Shown piece by piece: positions 15,529 to 24,460 of a stretch of 64,000 nucleotides of DNA. The translations under genes were made by a program, and so were the position numbers. The first letter of the stretch is position 1. Every line of letters begins with the position of its first letter. Under the pieces are notes generated by a model. That model was not told the DNA's origin, searched no databases, and was given only the letters and a program-made list of their open reading frames with translations. This DNA comes from an uncultured Collinsella sp. (lineage in GTDB: Bacteria > Actinomycetota > Coriobacteriia > Coriobacteriales > Coriobacteriaceae): NCBI GenBank assembly GCA_958415625.1, contig CATYZI010000008.1, forward strand, positions 9,667-73,666. Direction: 5' to 3'.

Positions 15529-15567
15529 TCGTACAAATATGCTTTAAACGCACGAGGAAGGAACCAC

Positions 15568-16110
15568 ATGTTTGGTTTTAAGAAAGAGCTCTACACGCCC
15601 GAGTATCAGCTTGTCGGCGACGAGTGCGCCGTAATCGAGACGTCGAAGGGTACCATCAAGGTCAAGTTTGACGGCGAGGGCGCTCCCATTCATGTCGCGA
15701 ACTTCTGCGAGCTTTCCACGATGGGCTTCTATGACGGCCTTAAGTTCCATCGCTATGTGCCCGGTTTTGTTATCCAGGGCGGCGACCCCAATACCCGCGA
15801 CATGTCCGGCGCCGACGTCGCTGCCGGTCTTGAGGGCCCTGACGGCATGCCCGGTACCGGTGGCCCCGGCTACTGCATCAAGGGCGAGTTTGCCACCAAT
15901 CCGCGCAACAGCCATGTCGATGGCGCCCTTGCCATGGCACGCTCCATGGACCCCGATTCCGCGGGCTCGCAGTTCTACTTCTGCCTGGGTGCCCAGCATA
16001 ACCTCGATTCCGGTTACACCGTCTTTGGTACCACGGTCGAGGGTCTCGATGTGATTTCGCAGCTGCGTGCCGGCGACGAGATCGTCCATGTCGAGATCGT
16101 TCACGAGTAA
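15568..16110 (+). CDS. Peptidyl-prolyl cis-trans isomerase, cyclophilin type
   Basis: A 180-residue cytoplasmic cyclophilin with no signal peptide. The core has the expected order: GTIKVKFDGEGAPIHVANFCEL, FYDGLKFHRYVPGFVIQGGDP (with the catalytic arginine of FHR), GPGYCIKGEF, ALAMARSMDPDSAGSQFYFCL, and YTVFGTTVEGLDVI. It accelerates proline isomerisation in protein folding. It heads a two-gene unit with the TPR protein, whose start lies 11 bases beyond the stop. Confidence 0.94.
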   Translation: MFGFKKELYTPEYQLVGDECAVIETSKGTIKVKFDGEGAPIHVANFCELSTMGFYDGLKFHRYVPGFVIQGGDPNTRDMSGADVAAGLEGPDGMPGTGGPGYCIKGEFATNPRNSHVDGALAMARSMDPDSAGSQFYFCLGAQHNLDSGYTVFGTTVEGLDVISQLRAGDEIVHVEIVHE

Positions 16111-16121
16111 AGGGGACTTCC

Positions 16122-17426
16122 TTGAATAGCCAGCTGATCCAACAGGGCCGCGCCGCTTACCGCGCGGGTGATTTTTCCGCTGCAGCCCAGATGCTTGGGG
16201 CGGCAAAGACTCCCGATGAGATTATGGGCGAGGCCGATCACCTTCGTGGCAACGCCTTGATGCACTTGGGCATGTATGCCGAGGCCGCCGAGGCCTATGC
16301 CGCCGCCCTCAACGACGGCACCTACGGCAAGCGCGGCGCGCTGCTCACCAACCGCGGCAAGGCGCTCGCCGCCGTGGGCGACTACACGACGGCCGCCCAG
16401 GCGTTCTCTGCTGCTACGCAGGATGCTTCCTATGCCACGCCGTTCAAGGCCTATCTGGGCCTGGGCAATGCGCTGTTCCAATCGGGCGACTATGCCAACG
16501 CGGGAACCGCCTTCCGTCAGGCTGCCATCGACGGCGCCAATCCGGCTCCTGCCGCCGCGCTCGGCGAGCTCGGTCGTTGCTTCATTAAGCTCGGCCGTCC
16601 GGCGGATGCCGTGGAGACCTACCGCACGGCTATCGACTTTGCCGGCCCTCGCGACGACACGCGTGCGCTTAACGCCGGCATGGGTCAGGCGCTTTCTGCC
16701 GCCGGTCGTCCCTCCGACGCACTCGACGCCTTTAACGCCGCTACTGCCGATGGCATCTACCAGCTCACCTCCGAGCAGGCCGATGAGCTTGCCCGCGTGC
16801 ACGATTCGCTTGCCGCGCTGTCTGCCCAGACGGCTATGGCCACGGCTCCGGCGCCCGCGATGGACGCTCCTGCCGTCGATCCTCTCGATCCTACGGGCGC
16901 GACCGGTCAGTTTATGCCCGATCCCTCGGACACCGGCTTCTTTACGCTGTCCGAGTCCGAGATGGTCCAGCAGGACCGTCAGGATCGTAAGCAGGCCAAG
17001 GTCCGTCGTCGCCATCGCCACACGGGTCTCAAAGTCTTCATCGTGCTACTTCTGCTCATTTTGATCGCCGCGGGCGGTCTGGGCTTTGCCTACACGCGCG
17101 GCTTTGGCTTCCCGTCTCAGGAGTCTGTCGTTACCGATCTGTTCCAGGCTGCCGGCGACGGTGACACCGCAAAGGCCGAGTCTTGTCTGGCCTCGAACCT
17201 GTCCGAGGACGCTAAGTCGATGATCATCTCCTCGATTCCGCAGGGTGCCACCGTGTCCGTTGAGGGCATGGATCAGTCCATGACCGAGACGACCGCCAAG
17301 GTGAAGGCATCGCTGTCCAAGGGCGGCGAGCAGGAGTACACCGTCAAATTCGTGCGCTCCGACAACCATATCGGCTGGGCCGTTTCTTCGCTTGATATGG
17401 ATTTCTCGGCTGCTGACAACCAGTAG
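16122..17426 (+). CDS. TPR-repeat membrane protein, function unknown
   Basis: A 434-residue protein. TTG 16122 follows AAGGGGA at a good distance; no other in-frame start fits as well. The first 230 residues are helical repeats of TPR type (for example AYRAGDFSAAAQML, AAEAYAAALNDG, ALFQSGDYANAGTAFRQAAIDG). A Pro/Ala/Asp linker and a basic stretch (RRRHRHTG) precede one transmembrane helix (FIVLLLLILIAAGGLGFAY, about 305-323). The C-terminal domain of about 105 residues is outside the membrane and looks like a small alpha+beta NTF2-like/DUF4878-type fold, which is inference. It may be a scaffold near the mre genes that follow. Confidence 0.82.
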   Translation: MNSQLIQQGRAAYRAGDFSAAAQMLGAAKTPDEIMGEADHLRGNALMHLGMYAEAAEAYAAALNDGTYGKRGALLTNRGKALAAVGDYTTAAQAFSAATQDASYATPFKAYLGLGNALFQSGDYANAGTAFRQAAIDGANPAPAAALGELGRCFIKLGRPADAVETYRTAIDFAGPRDDTRALNAGMGQALSAAGRPSDALDAFNAATADGIYQLTSEQADELARVHDSLAALSAQTAMATAPAPAMDAPAVDPLDPTGATGQFMPDPSDTGFFTLSESEMVQQDRQDRKQAKVRRRHRHTGLKVFIVLLLLILIAAGGLGFAYTRGFGFPSQESVVTDLFQAAGDGDTAKAESCLASNLSEDAKSMIISSIPQGATVSVEGMDQSMTETTAKVKASLSKGGEQEYTVKFVRSDNHIGWAVSSLDMDFSAADNQ

Positions 17427-17448
17427 TGACCTTATGGGATTTAGCTTT

Positions 17449-17483
17449 GCCCGGCGCTTCACCGCAAGTGAGGCGCCGGGCTT
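17449..17483 (+). terminator. Hairpin downstream of the TPR gene
   Basis: GCCCGGCGCTTCAC pairs with GTGAGGCGCCGGGC (14 bp, one wobble) around CGCAA. The following T tract is only two bases, so termination may be incomplete before mreB. Confidence 0.6.
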
Positions 17484-17541
17484 GCGCTAGTATGATGAGC
17501 TAGTAGTTTTCCAGCAATCATCCAACACATCAGGAGTTGCG

Positions 17542-18585
17542 TTGTTTTCTTTGATGGATATGTTCTTCGGTAGCTATGCGGGCGATCTTGCTATCGACCT
17601 CGGTACCGCCAATACGCTTGTCTCCGTGCGCGGCAAGGGCATCGTCATTCGCGAGCCCTCTGTTGTCGCCATCGACAAGAATGACGAGCGCATCCTGGCG
17701 GTCGGTATCGAGGCAAAGCGCATGCTCGGCCGTACGCCCGGCAACATCGTGGCCGTTCGTCCCCTGAAGGACGGCGTCATCGCCGACTTCGATGTTACCG
17801 AGGCTATGCTTCGCTACTTTATCGACAAGGCGTCCGAGAAGCGCTATCCGTGGACTCCGCGTCCGCGTGTTGTCGTCTGCGTTCCCTCCGGTGTCACGTC
17901 GGTCGAGAAGCGCGCTGTCTTTGAGGCCACGATCCAGGCCGGTGCCCGCCAGGCCTATCTGATCGAAGAGCCTATGGCCGCCGCTATCGGCGCCGACCTG
18001 CCCGTCGAGGAACCCACCGGTTCCATGGTCATCGACATCGGTGGCGGTACCACTGAGGTTGCCGTTATCGCTATGGGCGGCATCGTCGTCTCGCAGTCCA
18101 TCCGTATTGCCGGCGACGAGTTCGATCAGGCCATCCTCACGCACGTTCGTGATGCCTACAACCTGGCCATCGGCGAGCGTACGGCAGAGGACATCAAGAT
18201 CAAGGTCGGCTCCGCCGTGCCGCTCAAGGACGAGCTCGACGTCGAGGTCAACGGTCGCGACGTGATCACCGGTCTGCCCAAGACCGTGCGCATCGAGAGC
18301 GAGGAGATTCGTCGCGCGCTCAACAAGCCGCTCGACGAGATGGCCAAGGCCGTCAAGGACGCACTCGACGCTACGCCTCCCGATCTTGCCTCGGACCTTA
18401 TGTACTACGGCATTTTGCTGACCGGTGGCGGCGCGCTGCTGCGCGGTCTCGATGTGCGCCTGCGTGATGAGACCGGCGTTTCGGTCAACGTCAGCCCCAC
18501 GGCGCTCGATAACGTTGTTAACGGCTGTGCCCGCGTGCTCGAGGCCAATGCGTTTGATGGCGGCTTCGTCCAGACCAATGCTTAA
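17542..18585 (+). CDS. mreB: Rod shape-determining protein MreB
   Basis: A bacterial actin that forms membrane-associated filaments guiding sidewall peptidoglycan synthesis. It has 347 residues. Phosphate-1 motif IDLGTANTLV (about 18-27), a TPRPRVVVCVPSGVTSVEKRA segment, phosphate-2 VIDIGGGTTEVAVI and the adenosine motif LTGGGALLRGLD are present. The N-terminal MFSLMDMFFGSYAGDLAI hydrophobic helix suits direct membrane binding. TTG 17542 was chosen because AGGAG lies 5 bases upstream; an internal ATG at 17554 is the alternative. It opens the mreB-mreC-mreD-PBP2-rodA operon. Confidence 0.97.
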   Translation: MFSLMDMFFGSYAGDLAIDLGTANTLVSVRGKGIVIREPSVVAIDKNDERILAVGIEAKRMLGRTPGNIVAVRPLKDGVIADFDVTEAMLRYFIDKASEKRYPWTPRPRVVVCVPSGVTSVEKRAVFEATIQAGARQAYLIEEPMAAAIGADLPVEEPTGSMVIDIGGGTTEVAVIAMGGIVVSQSIRIAGDEFDQAILTHVRDAYNLAIGERTAEDIKIKVGSAVPLKDELDVEVNGRDVITGLPKTVRIESEEIRRALNKPLDEMAKAVKDALDATPPDLASDLMYYGILLTGGGALLRGLDVRLRDETGVSVNVSPTALDNVVNGCARVLEANAFDGGFVQTNA

Positions 18586-18606
18586 TTTCCAAAAGGTGGA
18601 TTCCAT

Positions 18607-19605
18607 TTGGCACGATCTTCGGGTTTCTCCACAAATCTGAATACCAAGCGACAATCAACGGGTATGCGCCCGTTGATTGTTTTCAGCCTGATTTCGGTGT
18701 TGCTGCTCACGTTTTATATTCGTGAGGGCGAGACGGGGCCGATTCATGCCGTTCGTTCGGGCGTGACGACGATTACCTCGCCGGTGCGTTTTCTGGGCTC
18801 GGCTGTGGCGGCTCCCTTCAATGCGATCGGTAACGTGTTCTTTAACCTTACGGCGTCACAGGACACGCTTGACGAGCTTAAGAAGCAAAACGAGGAACTG
18901 ACCTCTAAGGTCGCCGAGCTCTCCGAGGCTCAAAAGACCGCCGAGCGACTGGAGGGTCTGGTCGGTCTGCAGTCGACCTACAACCTCAAGTCCACTGCAG
19001 CTCGTATCGTCGGCGCTTCGGGCGATGCCTGGACCTCGACCGTTACCATCGATAAGGGTTCTGCCGACGGGCTTACCATCAACATGCCCGTGACGAGTTC
19101 TGCCGGTGTCATAGGCCAGATTATCGAGGTCTCGGCCAAGACGTCCACCGTGCGCCTGATTGGCGACGAGAACTCGGGCGTGTCCGCTATGGTGCAGGAC
19201 ACGCGCGCCCAGGGCATGCTGCAAGGTCAGGCTGACGGCACGCTGCGTCTTGAGTATGTGAGCGTCGACTCCGACGTTAAGGTTGGCGACATCATCGTGA
19301 CCTCGGGCATTGGCGGTGTGTTCCCCAAGGGCCTTCCGCTCGGCACCGTCTCGTCGGTCGAGAAATCGGCAAACGACGTGTACTACACCATTGTGGTGCG
19401 CGCCCAGACGACGGCCGAGAACAACGAGGAAGTGCTGGTCATCACCTCGCTGACCGACGAACAGTCGGCCTCGGATGAGGACGTGAGCACCGCCAATAGC
19501 ACGCCGCAGGGAACGTCGCGCGATGCTGCGACCAAGACGAAGGACGAGAGCTCGGATGACAGTTCCGACACGTCCGAGACGACCGATTCTGGCTCGAGCG
19601 AATAG
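18607..19605 (+). CDS. mreC: Rod shape-determining protein MreC
   Basis: A 332-residue bitopic protein of the elongasome. One N-terminal transmembrane helix (PLIVFSLISVLLLTFYI, about 20-36) is followed by a coiled coil (LDELKKQNEELTSKVAELSEAQKTAERLEGL) and the beta-rich MreC core (GDAWTSTVTIDKGSADGLTINMPV, GVIGQIIEVSAKTSTVRLI, VGDIIVTSG). The last 60 residues are a Ser/Thr/Asp-rich tail of low complexity. It starts at TTG 18607 after AAAGGTGGA. It scaffolds PBP2 and MreD outside the membrane. Confidence 0.95.
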   Translation: MARSSGFSTNLNTKRQSTGMRPLIVFSLISVLLLTFYIREGETGPIHAVRSGVTTITSPVRFLGSAVAAPFNAIGNVFFNLTASQDTLDELKKQNEELTSKVAELSEAQKTAERLEGLVGLQSTYNLKSTAARIVGASGDAWTSTVTIDKGSADGLTINMPVTSSAGVIGQIIEVSAKTSTVRLIGDENSGVSAMVQDTRAQGMLQGQADGTLRLEYVSVDSDVKVGDIIVTSGIGGVFPKGLPLGTVSSVEKSANDVYYTIVVRAQTTAENNEEVLVITSLTDEQSASDEDVSTANSTPQGTSRDAATKTKDESSDDSSDTSETTDSGSSE

Positions 19606-19616
19606 GGGGCATGTCC

Positions 19617-20183
19617 ATGGATCTACACGAGCAGGGGATGAGCTCCCGCACGTTTGTAATCGCCGCCATTGTGTGTGTGCTGCTGCAGGCAGGCCTGGCA
19701 CCGCAGATCTCCATTGCGGGAGGTCGCGTCAACTTCATGATTATCCTGGTGTGCCTAAGCGTGTTCTCGGGCGACCCGACTCGTGCCGTCGTGTGCGGTT
19801 TTTGCAGCGGCTTGTTTTATGACCTGTCCGCTGCCGTGCCGGTGGGCGTTATGTCGCTCCTGCTGACCGTGGGTTCTTTTGCCCTGGTGCACAGCGCCGT
19901 CGGTCAGACGGGCGGTACCCCGAGTGCGCGCGGCGTCACCGTGGGCGCCTTTGCGCTCGTCATTAATGTGATCTACAGCATCATCTTGCTGTTTATGGGT
20001 TTGGAGACGAGCTTTGTCGTGGCGATCTTCGGCCATGCGCTGCCGTCCTCGATCCTGACGGGTCTGGTTGCCATTCCGTTTTTGATGTCCGGCGTCGTGC
20101 CGCAGTCCGGCTATGGATTCTCCGCACGTGGCGGACGCCAGACGGGTATGCGCTTTAAGCCCAAGACCCGCAAGCTCAAATAG
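19617..20183 (+). CDS. mreD: Rod shape-determining protein MreD
   Basis: A 188-residue integral membrane protein with about five or six hydrophobic segments (TFVIAAIVCVLLQAGLAP, FMIILVCLSVFSG, VGVMSLLLTVGSFALV, FALVINVIYSIILLFMG and so on). Its identity is supported by position between mreC and PBP2 and by the characteristic early FMIILVCLSVFSGDPTRAVVCGFCSGLFYDL region. ATG 19617 has AGGGGG 7 bases upstream; ATG 19611 would leave only one base of spacing. Confidence 0.9.
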   Translation: MDLHEQGMSSRTFVIAAIVCVLLQAGLAPQISIAGGRVNFMIILVCLSVFSGDPTRAVVCGFCSGLFYDLSAAVPVGVMSLLLTVGSFALVHSAVGQTGGTPSARGVTVGAFALVINVIYSIILLFMGLETSFVVAIFGHALPSSILTGLVAIPFLMSGVVPQSGYGFSARGGRQTGMRFKPKTRKLK

Positions 20184-20196
20184 GGGAGGCCCGTAG

Positions 20197-22266
20197 ATGT
20201 CTTCCCAGATGACGGTTATTATCGCCGGTATCGTGCTGGTTGTGGCCATCGTGGTCGCGCTGGTCATCATGCGTCGAGGCGATTCCCGTTTTACCTACGA
20301 TACACAGCATGGAACGGCCCCGCGCGCCACCGAGGGCGAGGGCAATACCGCGGCGACCGCCTTTAAGGGCCGCTTTTCCATCCTCACCACGGGTGTGGGC
20401 GCGATGTTTGCGGCACTTGCCGTCAAGCTGTGGGGCATGCAGATGGTCTCGTCGGACTATTACGAGAAGCAGGCCAATAGTAATCAGACTCGCACCGTTA
20501 CCACGCCCGCTGTGCGCGGCCGCATCCTCGACCGCAATGGCGTGGCGCTTGTCCAGAACCGTCCCTCACTTGCTGTCGTGGCCTACCGCGACCTTGCCGA
20601 GGATGAGGTTCTGGTTCGCCATCTTGCCAACGTGCTTGGAATGCCTTATGTGGCGGTCCTTCGCAATATTCAGGACAATACAGAGGGCGCTCAGAGCCTG
20701 CATACCATCGCGACGGACGTCCGTCGCTCCACGGTTGCCTATATTCAGGAACACGCCGGCGAGTTCCCGGGCGTCAAGATTGCCGAGCGTACCGAGCGCC
20801 AGTATCCATACGGCGAGACGGCATGCCATATCTTGGGCTATACCGGCACCATTACCTCCGAGCAGCTCGAGGCCCAGAATAAGAAAACCTCTGGCGATGA
20901 TGATGCTTCTGCTGGCAAGATTACGTACCAGTCGGGCGATATCGTGGGCCAGGCGGGCGTTGAGAGCTACTACGAAAACCTGCTGCAGGGTATTCGTGGC
21001 GAGCAGACCGTCAAGGTCGATGCCTCGGGCAATGTGACCGGTCAGGCCGGCGCCGTGCCCGCGAAGGCCGGCTCCGACATTAAGCTCACGCTCGACCTTA
21101 AGATCCAACAGGCCTGTGAGACGGCGCTGGCGAGCGCTATCGAGCTTGCCAAGACCACTGGCTACAGCAATGCCGGCAACGGCGCTGTGGTGTGTCTCGA
21201 TCCCAACAATGGCGAGATCCTGGGCATGGCGAGCCAGCCCAAGTTCGATCCGTCCGTCTTTATCGGCGGCGTCTCAAATGACGTGTGGACCGAGCTCAAT
21301 GATGACAAGGGTTCGCACCCGCTGCTCAACCGCGCCATTAGCGGACAGTACATGTCGGCCTCGACCATCAAGCCGCTCTCGGCACTGGCCGGTCTTGAGT
21401 TTGGAACCTACACTTCAACGCAGACAACCAACTGCACGGGTTATTGGACGGGTCTGGGCAAGGCTTGGGGCAAGCGCTGCTGGCTGACGTCTGGCCACGG
21501 CACCATGACGCTGCAGTCGGGTATCGCCAACTCGTGCGACCCCGTCTTCTACGACATGGGTAAGGCGTTCTTTTATGACGAGCAACATCCCGAGGGCCTG
21601 CAGGAGGTCTTTCGTCGCTGGGGCCTAGGCAAGACCTGCGGTATCGATCTGCCGAGTGAGGGCGCGGGTCGTATTCCCGATGCCGAGTGGAAAGAGTCAT
21701 ACTTCACCGACGCCTCTGCCGAGGACCGCAAGTGGAATGCCGGCGATATGACCAACATTGCTATCGGCCAGGGCGACATCTTGGTGACGCCCCTGCAGAT
21801 GGCGTGCGCCTATATGGGTCTTGCCAACGGCGGCAAACAGTACGTGCCTCACGTATTTTTGTCTGCCGTGTCGCGCGATGGCGACGGCGATGCCTATAAG
21901 TACAATGGCAAAGGCAAGAAGAAGCGCCTGGAGGCCAAGATCAACAGCGATTCGGATTTGGCTCTTGTTCGCAACGGCATGCACGACGTGATATACACGG
22001 CATCGACGTCCCTGGCGGCGCACTTTGGTACCCTGACGCCGCAGGTATACGGCAAGTCGGGCACGGGCGAGAAAAGCGGCGAGGACGAATACGCTTGGTT
22101 CTGCGCCTATGCACCGGCCGATAATCCCAAGTATGTCATCGCTACTGTCCTGGAGCAGGGCGGCGGCGGCTCAGATACCGCGATGCATGTCGTGCGCGAC
22201 GTGCTCGGTGTGATTTATGACGAGCCCGATACCTCTTCGGCCTCGGGCGATTCTTCGGTTCGATAG
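20197..22266 (+). CDS. mrdA: Penicillin-binding protein 2 (class B transpeptidase)
   Basis: Cross-links peptidoglycan during elongation, working with RodA. The protein has 689 residues and an N-terminal membrane anchor (MTVIIAGIVLVVAIVVALVIM), with a second hydrophobic stretch near residues 65-85. The pedestal domain includes VRGRILDRNGVALVQN. The transpeptidase triad is visible: S389-x-x-K392 (STIK), S446-C-D in place of SxN, and K620-S-G-T. It lies 13 bases after mreD, with GGGGAGG as RBS, and 9 bases before rodA. The class B elongation assignment follows from its operon partners. Confidence 0.94.
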   Translation: MSSQMTVIIAGIVLVVAIVVALVIMRRGDSRFTYDTQHGTAPRATEGEGNTAATAFKGRFSILTTGVGAMFAALAVKLWGMQMVSSDYYEKQANSNQTRTVTTPAVRGRILDRNGVALVQNRPSLAVVAYRDLAEDEVLVRHLANVLGMPYVAVLRNIQDNTEGAQSLHTIATDVRRSTVAYIQEHAGEFPGVKIAERTERQYPYGETACHILGYTGTITSEQLEAQNKKTSGDDDASAGKITYQSGDIVGQAGVESYYENLLQGIRGEQTVKVDASGNVTGQAGAVPAKAGSDIKLTLDLKIQQACETALASAIELAKTTGYSNAGNGAVVCLDPNNGEILGMASQPKFDPSVFIGGVSNDVWTELNDDKGSHPLLNRAISGQYMSASTIKPLSALAGLEFGTYTSTQTTNCTGYWTGLGKAWGKRCWLTSGHGTMTLQSGIANSCDPVFYDMGKAFFYDEQHPEGLQEVFRRWGLGKTCGIDLPSEGAGRIPDAEWKESYFTDASAEDRKWNAGDMTNIAIGQGDILVTPLQMACAYMGLANGGKQYVPHVFLSAVSRDGDGDAYKYNGKGKKKRLEAKINSDSDLALVRNGMHDVIYTASTSLAAHFGTLTPQVYGKSGTGEKSGEDEYAWFCAYAPADNPKYVIATVLEQGGGGSDTAMHVVRDVLGVIYDEPDTSSASGDSSVR

Positions 22267-22275
22267 GAGGTTGCG

Positions 22276-23502
22276 ATGGATTTTTCTCCGGCGGATCTGT
22301 TCCGTTCAACCAAGACCGGCTCTCGCAGCAGCCTGGACCGTGTCAACAAGCAACTTTCGGCCTCGCGCGGCACGTTTCGCCAAAAGGTCCATATCGGTGT
22401 GCTCGTGGCTACAGTGGCGCTCGTCGCCTACGGTGCCATCATTATCTGGTCGGCTTCGCAGTTTAAGGCCGATGCTTCGTTCTCACGCCATCTGCTGGGA
22501 ATTGGCATCGGCACGGTGCTGGCGGTGCTGGTCTGGCGCTCCGACCTGCGCGGTATTTCCAATTTCTCGACGGCGTTGCTCGTCATCGACCTGATCGTGA
22601 TCCTCTCGCCCAAGATTCCGGGTCTGTCCTATACGGGCGGTCTGGGCATGACGGGCTGGATCAAGATTCCCGGTATCGGCTTGACATTCCAGCCGGTTGA
22701 GCTTGCCAAGCTCATCACCACCTTCTTTATTGCTACGCTTGGCTCGCAGTATAACGGTCGCATCGATACCGTTCGCGACTACGTCAAGCTCTGCGGCATG
22801 TTGTCCATTCCGTTTTTGGCCGTCGTCGCCATGGGCGACCTGGGCTCGGGCCTTGTCGTGCTGGTTTCGGGCGCCATCGTCATTTGTATGAGTGGTGCAC
22901 GCCGCGAATGGGTGCTGTCGACCCTGGCCCTGCTCGTGGGCCTGGTGGCCCTCGTCCTGGCGCTCGATTCGGTCTTTGATTCGTTGCTCGGCCACGATGT
23001 GCTTATCAAGCAGTATCAGATGAACCGTCTGACGGTCTTTATCGACCCCGATAATGCCGATTCGGACGATGCCTACAACCTGCAGCAGTCGCTTATCGCC
23101 GTTGGCTCGGGTGGCTTCTTTGGTAAGGGTTTGGGCCATGCGACGCAGTCGGCCGGCGGCTTTCTGCCTGAGTTCCACACCGACTTCGTCTTCGCCTTTC
23201 TGTCCGAGACCTTTGGCTTTTGCGGCTCCTTTTTGCTGCTGTGCTTGTACGTACTGCTCATCTTCTCGACGATCCGCGTTGCTTTTAAGTGCGAGTCTCT
23301 GTTCCTACGCTTATCATGCGTAGGTATCGTCGGCATGTGGGCGTTCCAGACCTTCGAAAACATCGGCATGTGCATCGGCATGATGCCGATTACCGGTATT
23401 CCGCTACCGTTTATTAGCTTCGGTTCGTCTTCGATGATGATTCAGCTGCTGACGGTGGGTATCGTACAATCCATATGGCGGCATCGTTCGGGCGCCGCGT
23501 AA
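22276..23502 (+). CDS. rodA: SEDS peptidoglycan polymerase RodA
   Basis: A 408-residue multi-pass glycosyltransferase of the SEDS family that polymerises lipid II with PBP2. About ten hydrophobic segments are visible. Family motifs include GLGMTGWIKIPGIGLTFQPVELAK, DLGSGLVVLVSGA, QQSLIAVGSGGFFGKGLGHATQ, LPEFHTDFVFAFLSE (the aspartate of HTDF corresponds to the essential catalytic-site residue) and ITGIPLPFISFGSSSM. It is 9 bases from PBP2, so the two are translated together. Confidence 0.95.
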   Translation: MDFSPADLFRSTKTGSRSSLDRVNKQLSASRGTFRQKVHIGVLVATVALVAYGAIIIWSASQFKADASFSRHLLGIGIGTVLAVLVWRSDLRGISNFSTALLVIDLIVILSPKIPGLSYTGGLGMTGWIKIPGIGLTFQPVELAKLITTFFIATLGSQYNGRIDTVRDYVKLCGMLSIPFLAVVAMGDLGSGLVVLVSGAIVICMSGARREWVLSTLALLVGLVALVLALDSVFDSLLGHDVLIKQYQMNRLTVFIDPDNADSDDAYNLQQSLIAVGSGGFFGKGLGHATQSAGGFLPEFHTDFVFAFLSETFGFCGSFLLLCLYVLLIFSTIRVAFKCESLFLRLSCVGIVGMWAFQTFENIGMCIGMMPITGIPLPFISFGSSSMMIQLLTVGIVQSIWRHRSGAA

Positions 23503-23520
23503 CCGCTGGAGGGGTTTGCT

Positions 23521-24450
23521 ATGAAAATTCCCGTAGATAAGCTGACCCGCGCTTTTAAGATGGGCGCGTCCGTTAAGAAGGATTCCGATACGCCGGTGCG
23601 CGTCTCGGTCTATCTGGATTCGTCCGCCTCGCGCTTTCTTGCCGAGACGGTGCGTGACGCCTTTGTGCCGCAGACGACCTCGGGTATTGTGCGCGTCGAG
23701 CGTCTGGGGGAGGAGCGAATTGCTCCAAAGACCGATACCGATGTGGTGCTGGTGCTCTCGTGTGGTTCCGACCGCTTGGAGAGTGCCGTGCAGGAGCTCG
23801 TGATCGCCGGCGCGCCCGTGTGCGTGCTTGCCGAGTCTGCTGTGGAGGTGCCGTTTATCGAGGAGTCCACGCCCATGCTCGGCGTGGTAGCGGCAACCGA
23901 TAAGACGTATCTGCTCGAGACGCTTGCCCGCTGGATTCTCGATCGCACCGACAAGGAAACGGCTTTTGCGGCGAACTTTGCCTTCATGCGCATCGCGGCG
24001 GCCAATCGTATCATCACCTCGTGCGCGCTCACCAATATGGCGACCGGTGCGCTGGTGTTTTTGCCGGGCGCCGATTATCCCGTTATGGCGCTGGCGCAGG
24101 TGGGCATGCTCTTTGAGCTCGCTGCCGTCTTTGGACGCGGTATTAAGCCCGAGCGCGGCTACGAGGTCGCGGGCGTGCTTGCCGGCGGTCTTGTGATCCG
24201 CGCGGTCACCCGCGCGCTCGTCAAGCAGACACCGCATATTGGGTTTGCCGTCAAGGCGCTCACTGCTGCCGCGGGCACCTATGGCATGGGGCGTGCGCTT
24301 GTTTCGCTCTACGAGCGCGATGTCGACTACAGCCGTGCCAACGAGGTGGTTACTGCCACGTTCTCCCGCGTTCGCGATCTGGTAACCACGGTCGCGGGCG
24401 CTACCCGTCCTATGGCGTCCTACCAGGACGCATCAGATCTCGCTGCTTAG
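23521..24450 (+). CDS. DUF697-like protein, function unknown
   Basis: A 309-residue protein of no firmly known function. The first 150 residues form an alpha/beta region (VRVSVYLDSSASRFLAETVRD, DTDVVLVLSCGSDRLESAV, GAPVCVLAES) that looks like a degenerate nucleotide-binding or receiver-like fold without a P-loop. The C-terminal half is hydrophobic, alanine-rich and resembles DUF697 (ALTNMATGALVFLPGADYPVMALAQVGMLFELAAVFG). It lies 18 bases after rodA and 10 bases before the radical SAM gene, so it belongs to this transcript. A role in the cell envelope is suggested only by position. Confidence 0.75.
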   Translation: MKIPVDKLTRAFKMGASVKKDSDTPVRVSVYLDSSASRFLAETVRDAFVPQTTSGIVRVERLGEERIAPKTDTDVVLVLSCGSDRLESAVQELVIAGAPVCVLAESAVEVPFIEESTPMLGVVAATDKTYLLETLARWILDRTDKETAFAANFAFMRIAAANRIITSCALTNMATGALVFLPGADYPVMALAQVGMLFELAAVFGRGIKPERGYEVAGVLAGGLVIRAVTRALVKQTPHIGFAVKALTAAAGTYGMGRALVSLYERDVDYSRANEVVTATFSRVRDLVTTVAGATRPMASYQDASDLAA

Positions 24451-24460
24451 GGGTTTTCCG

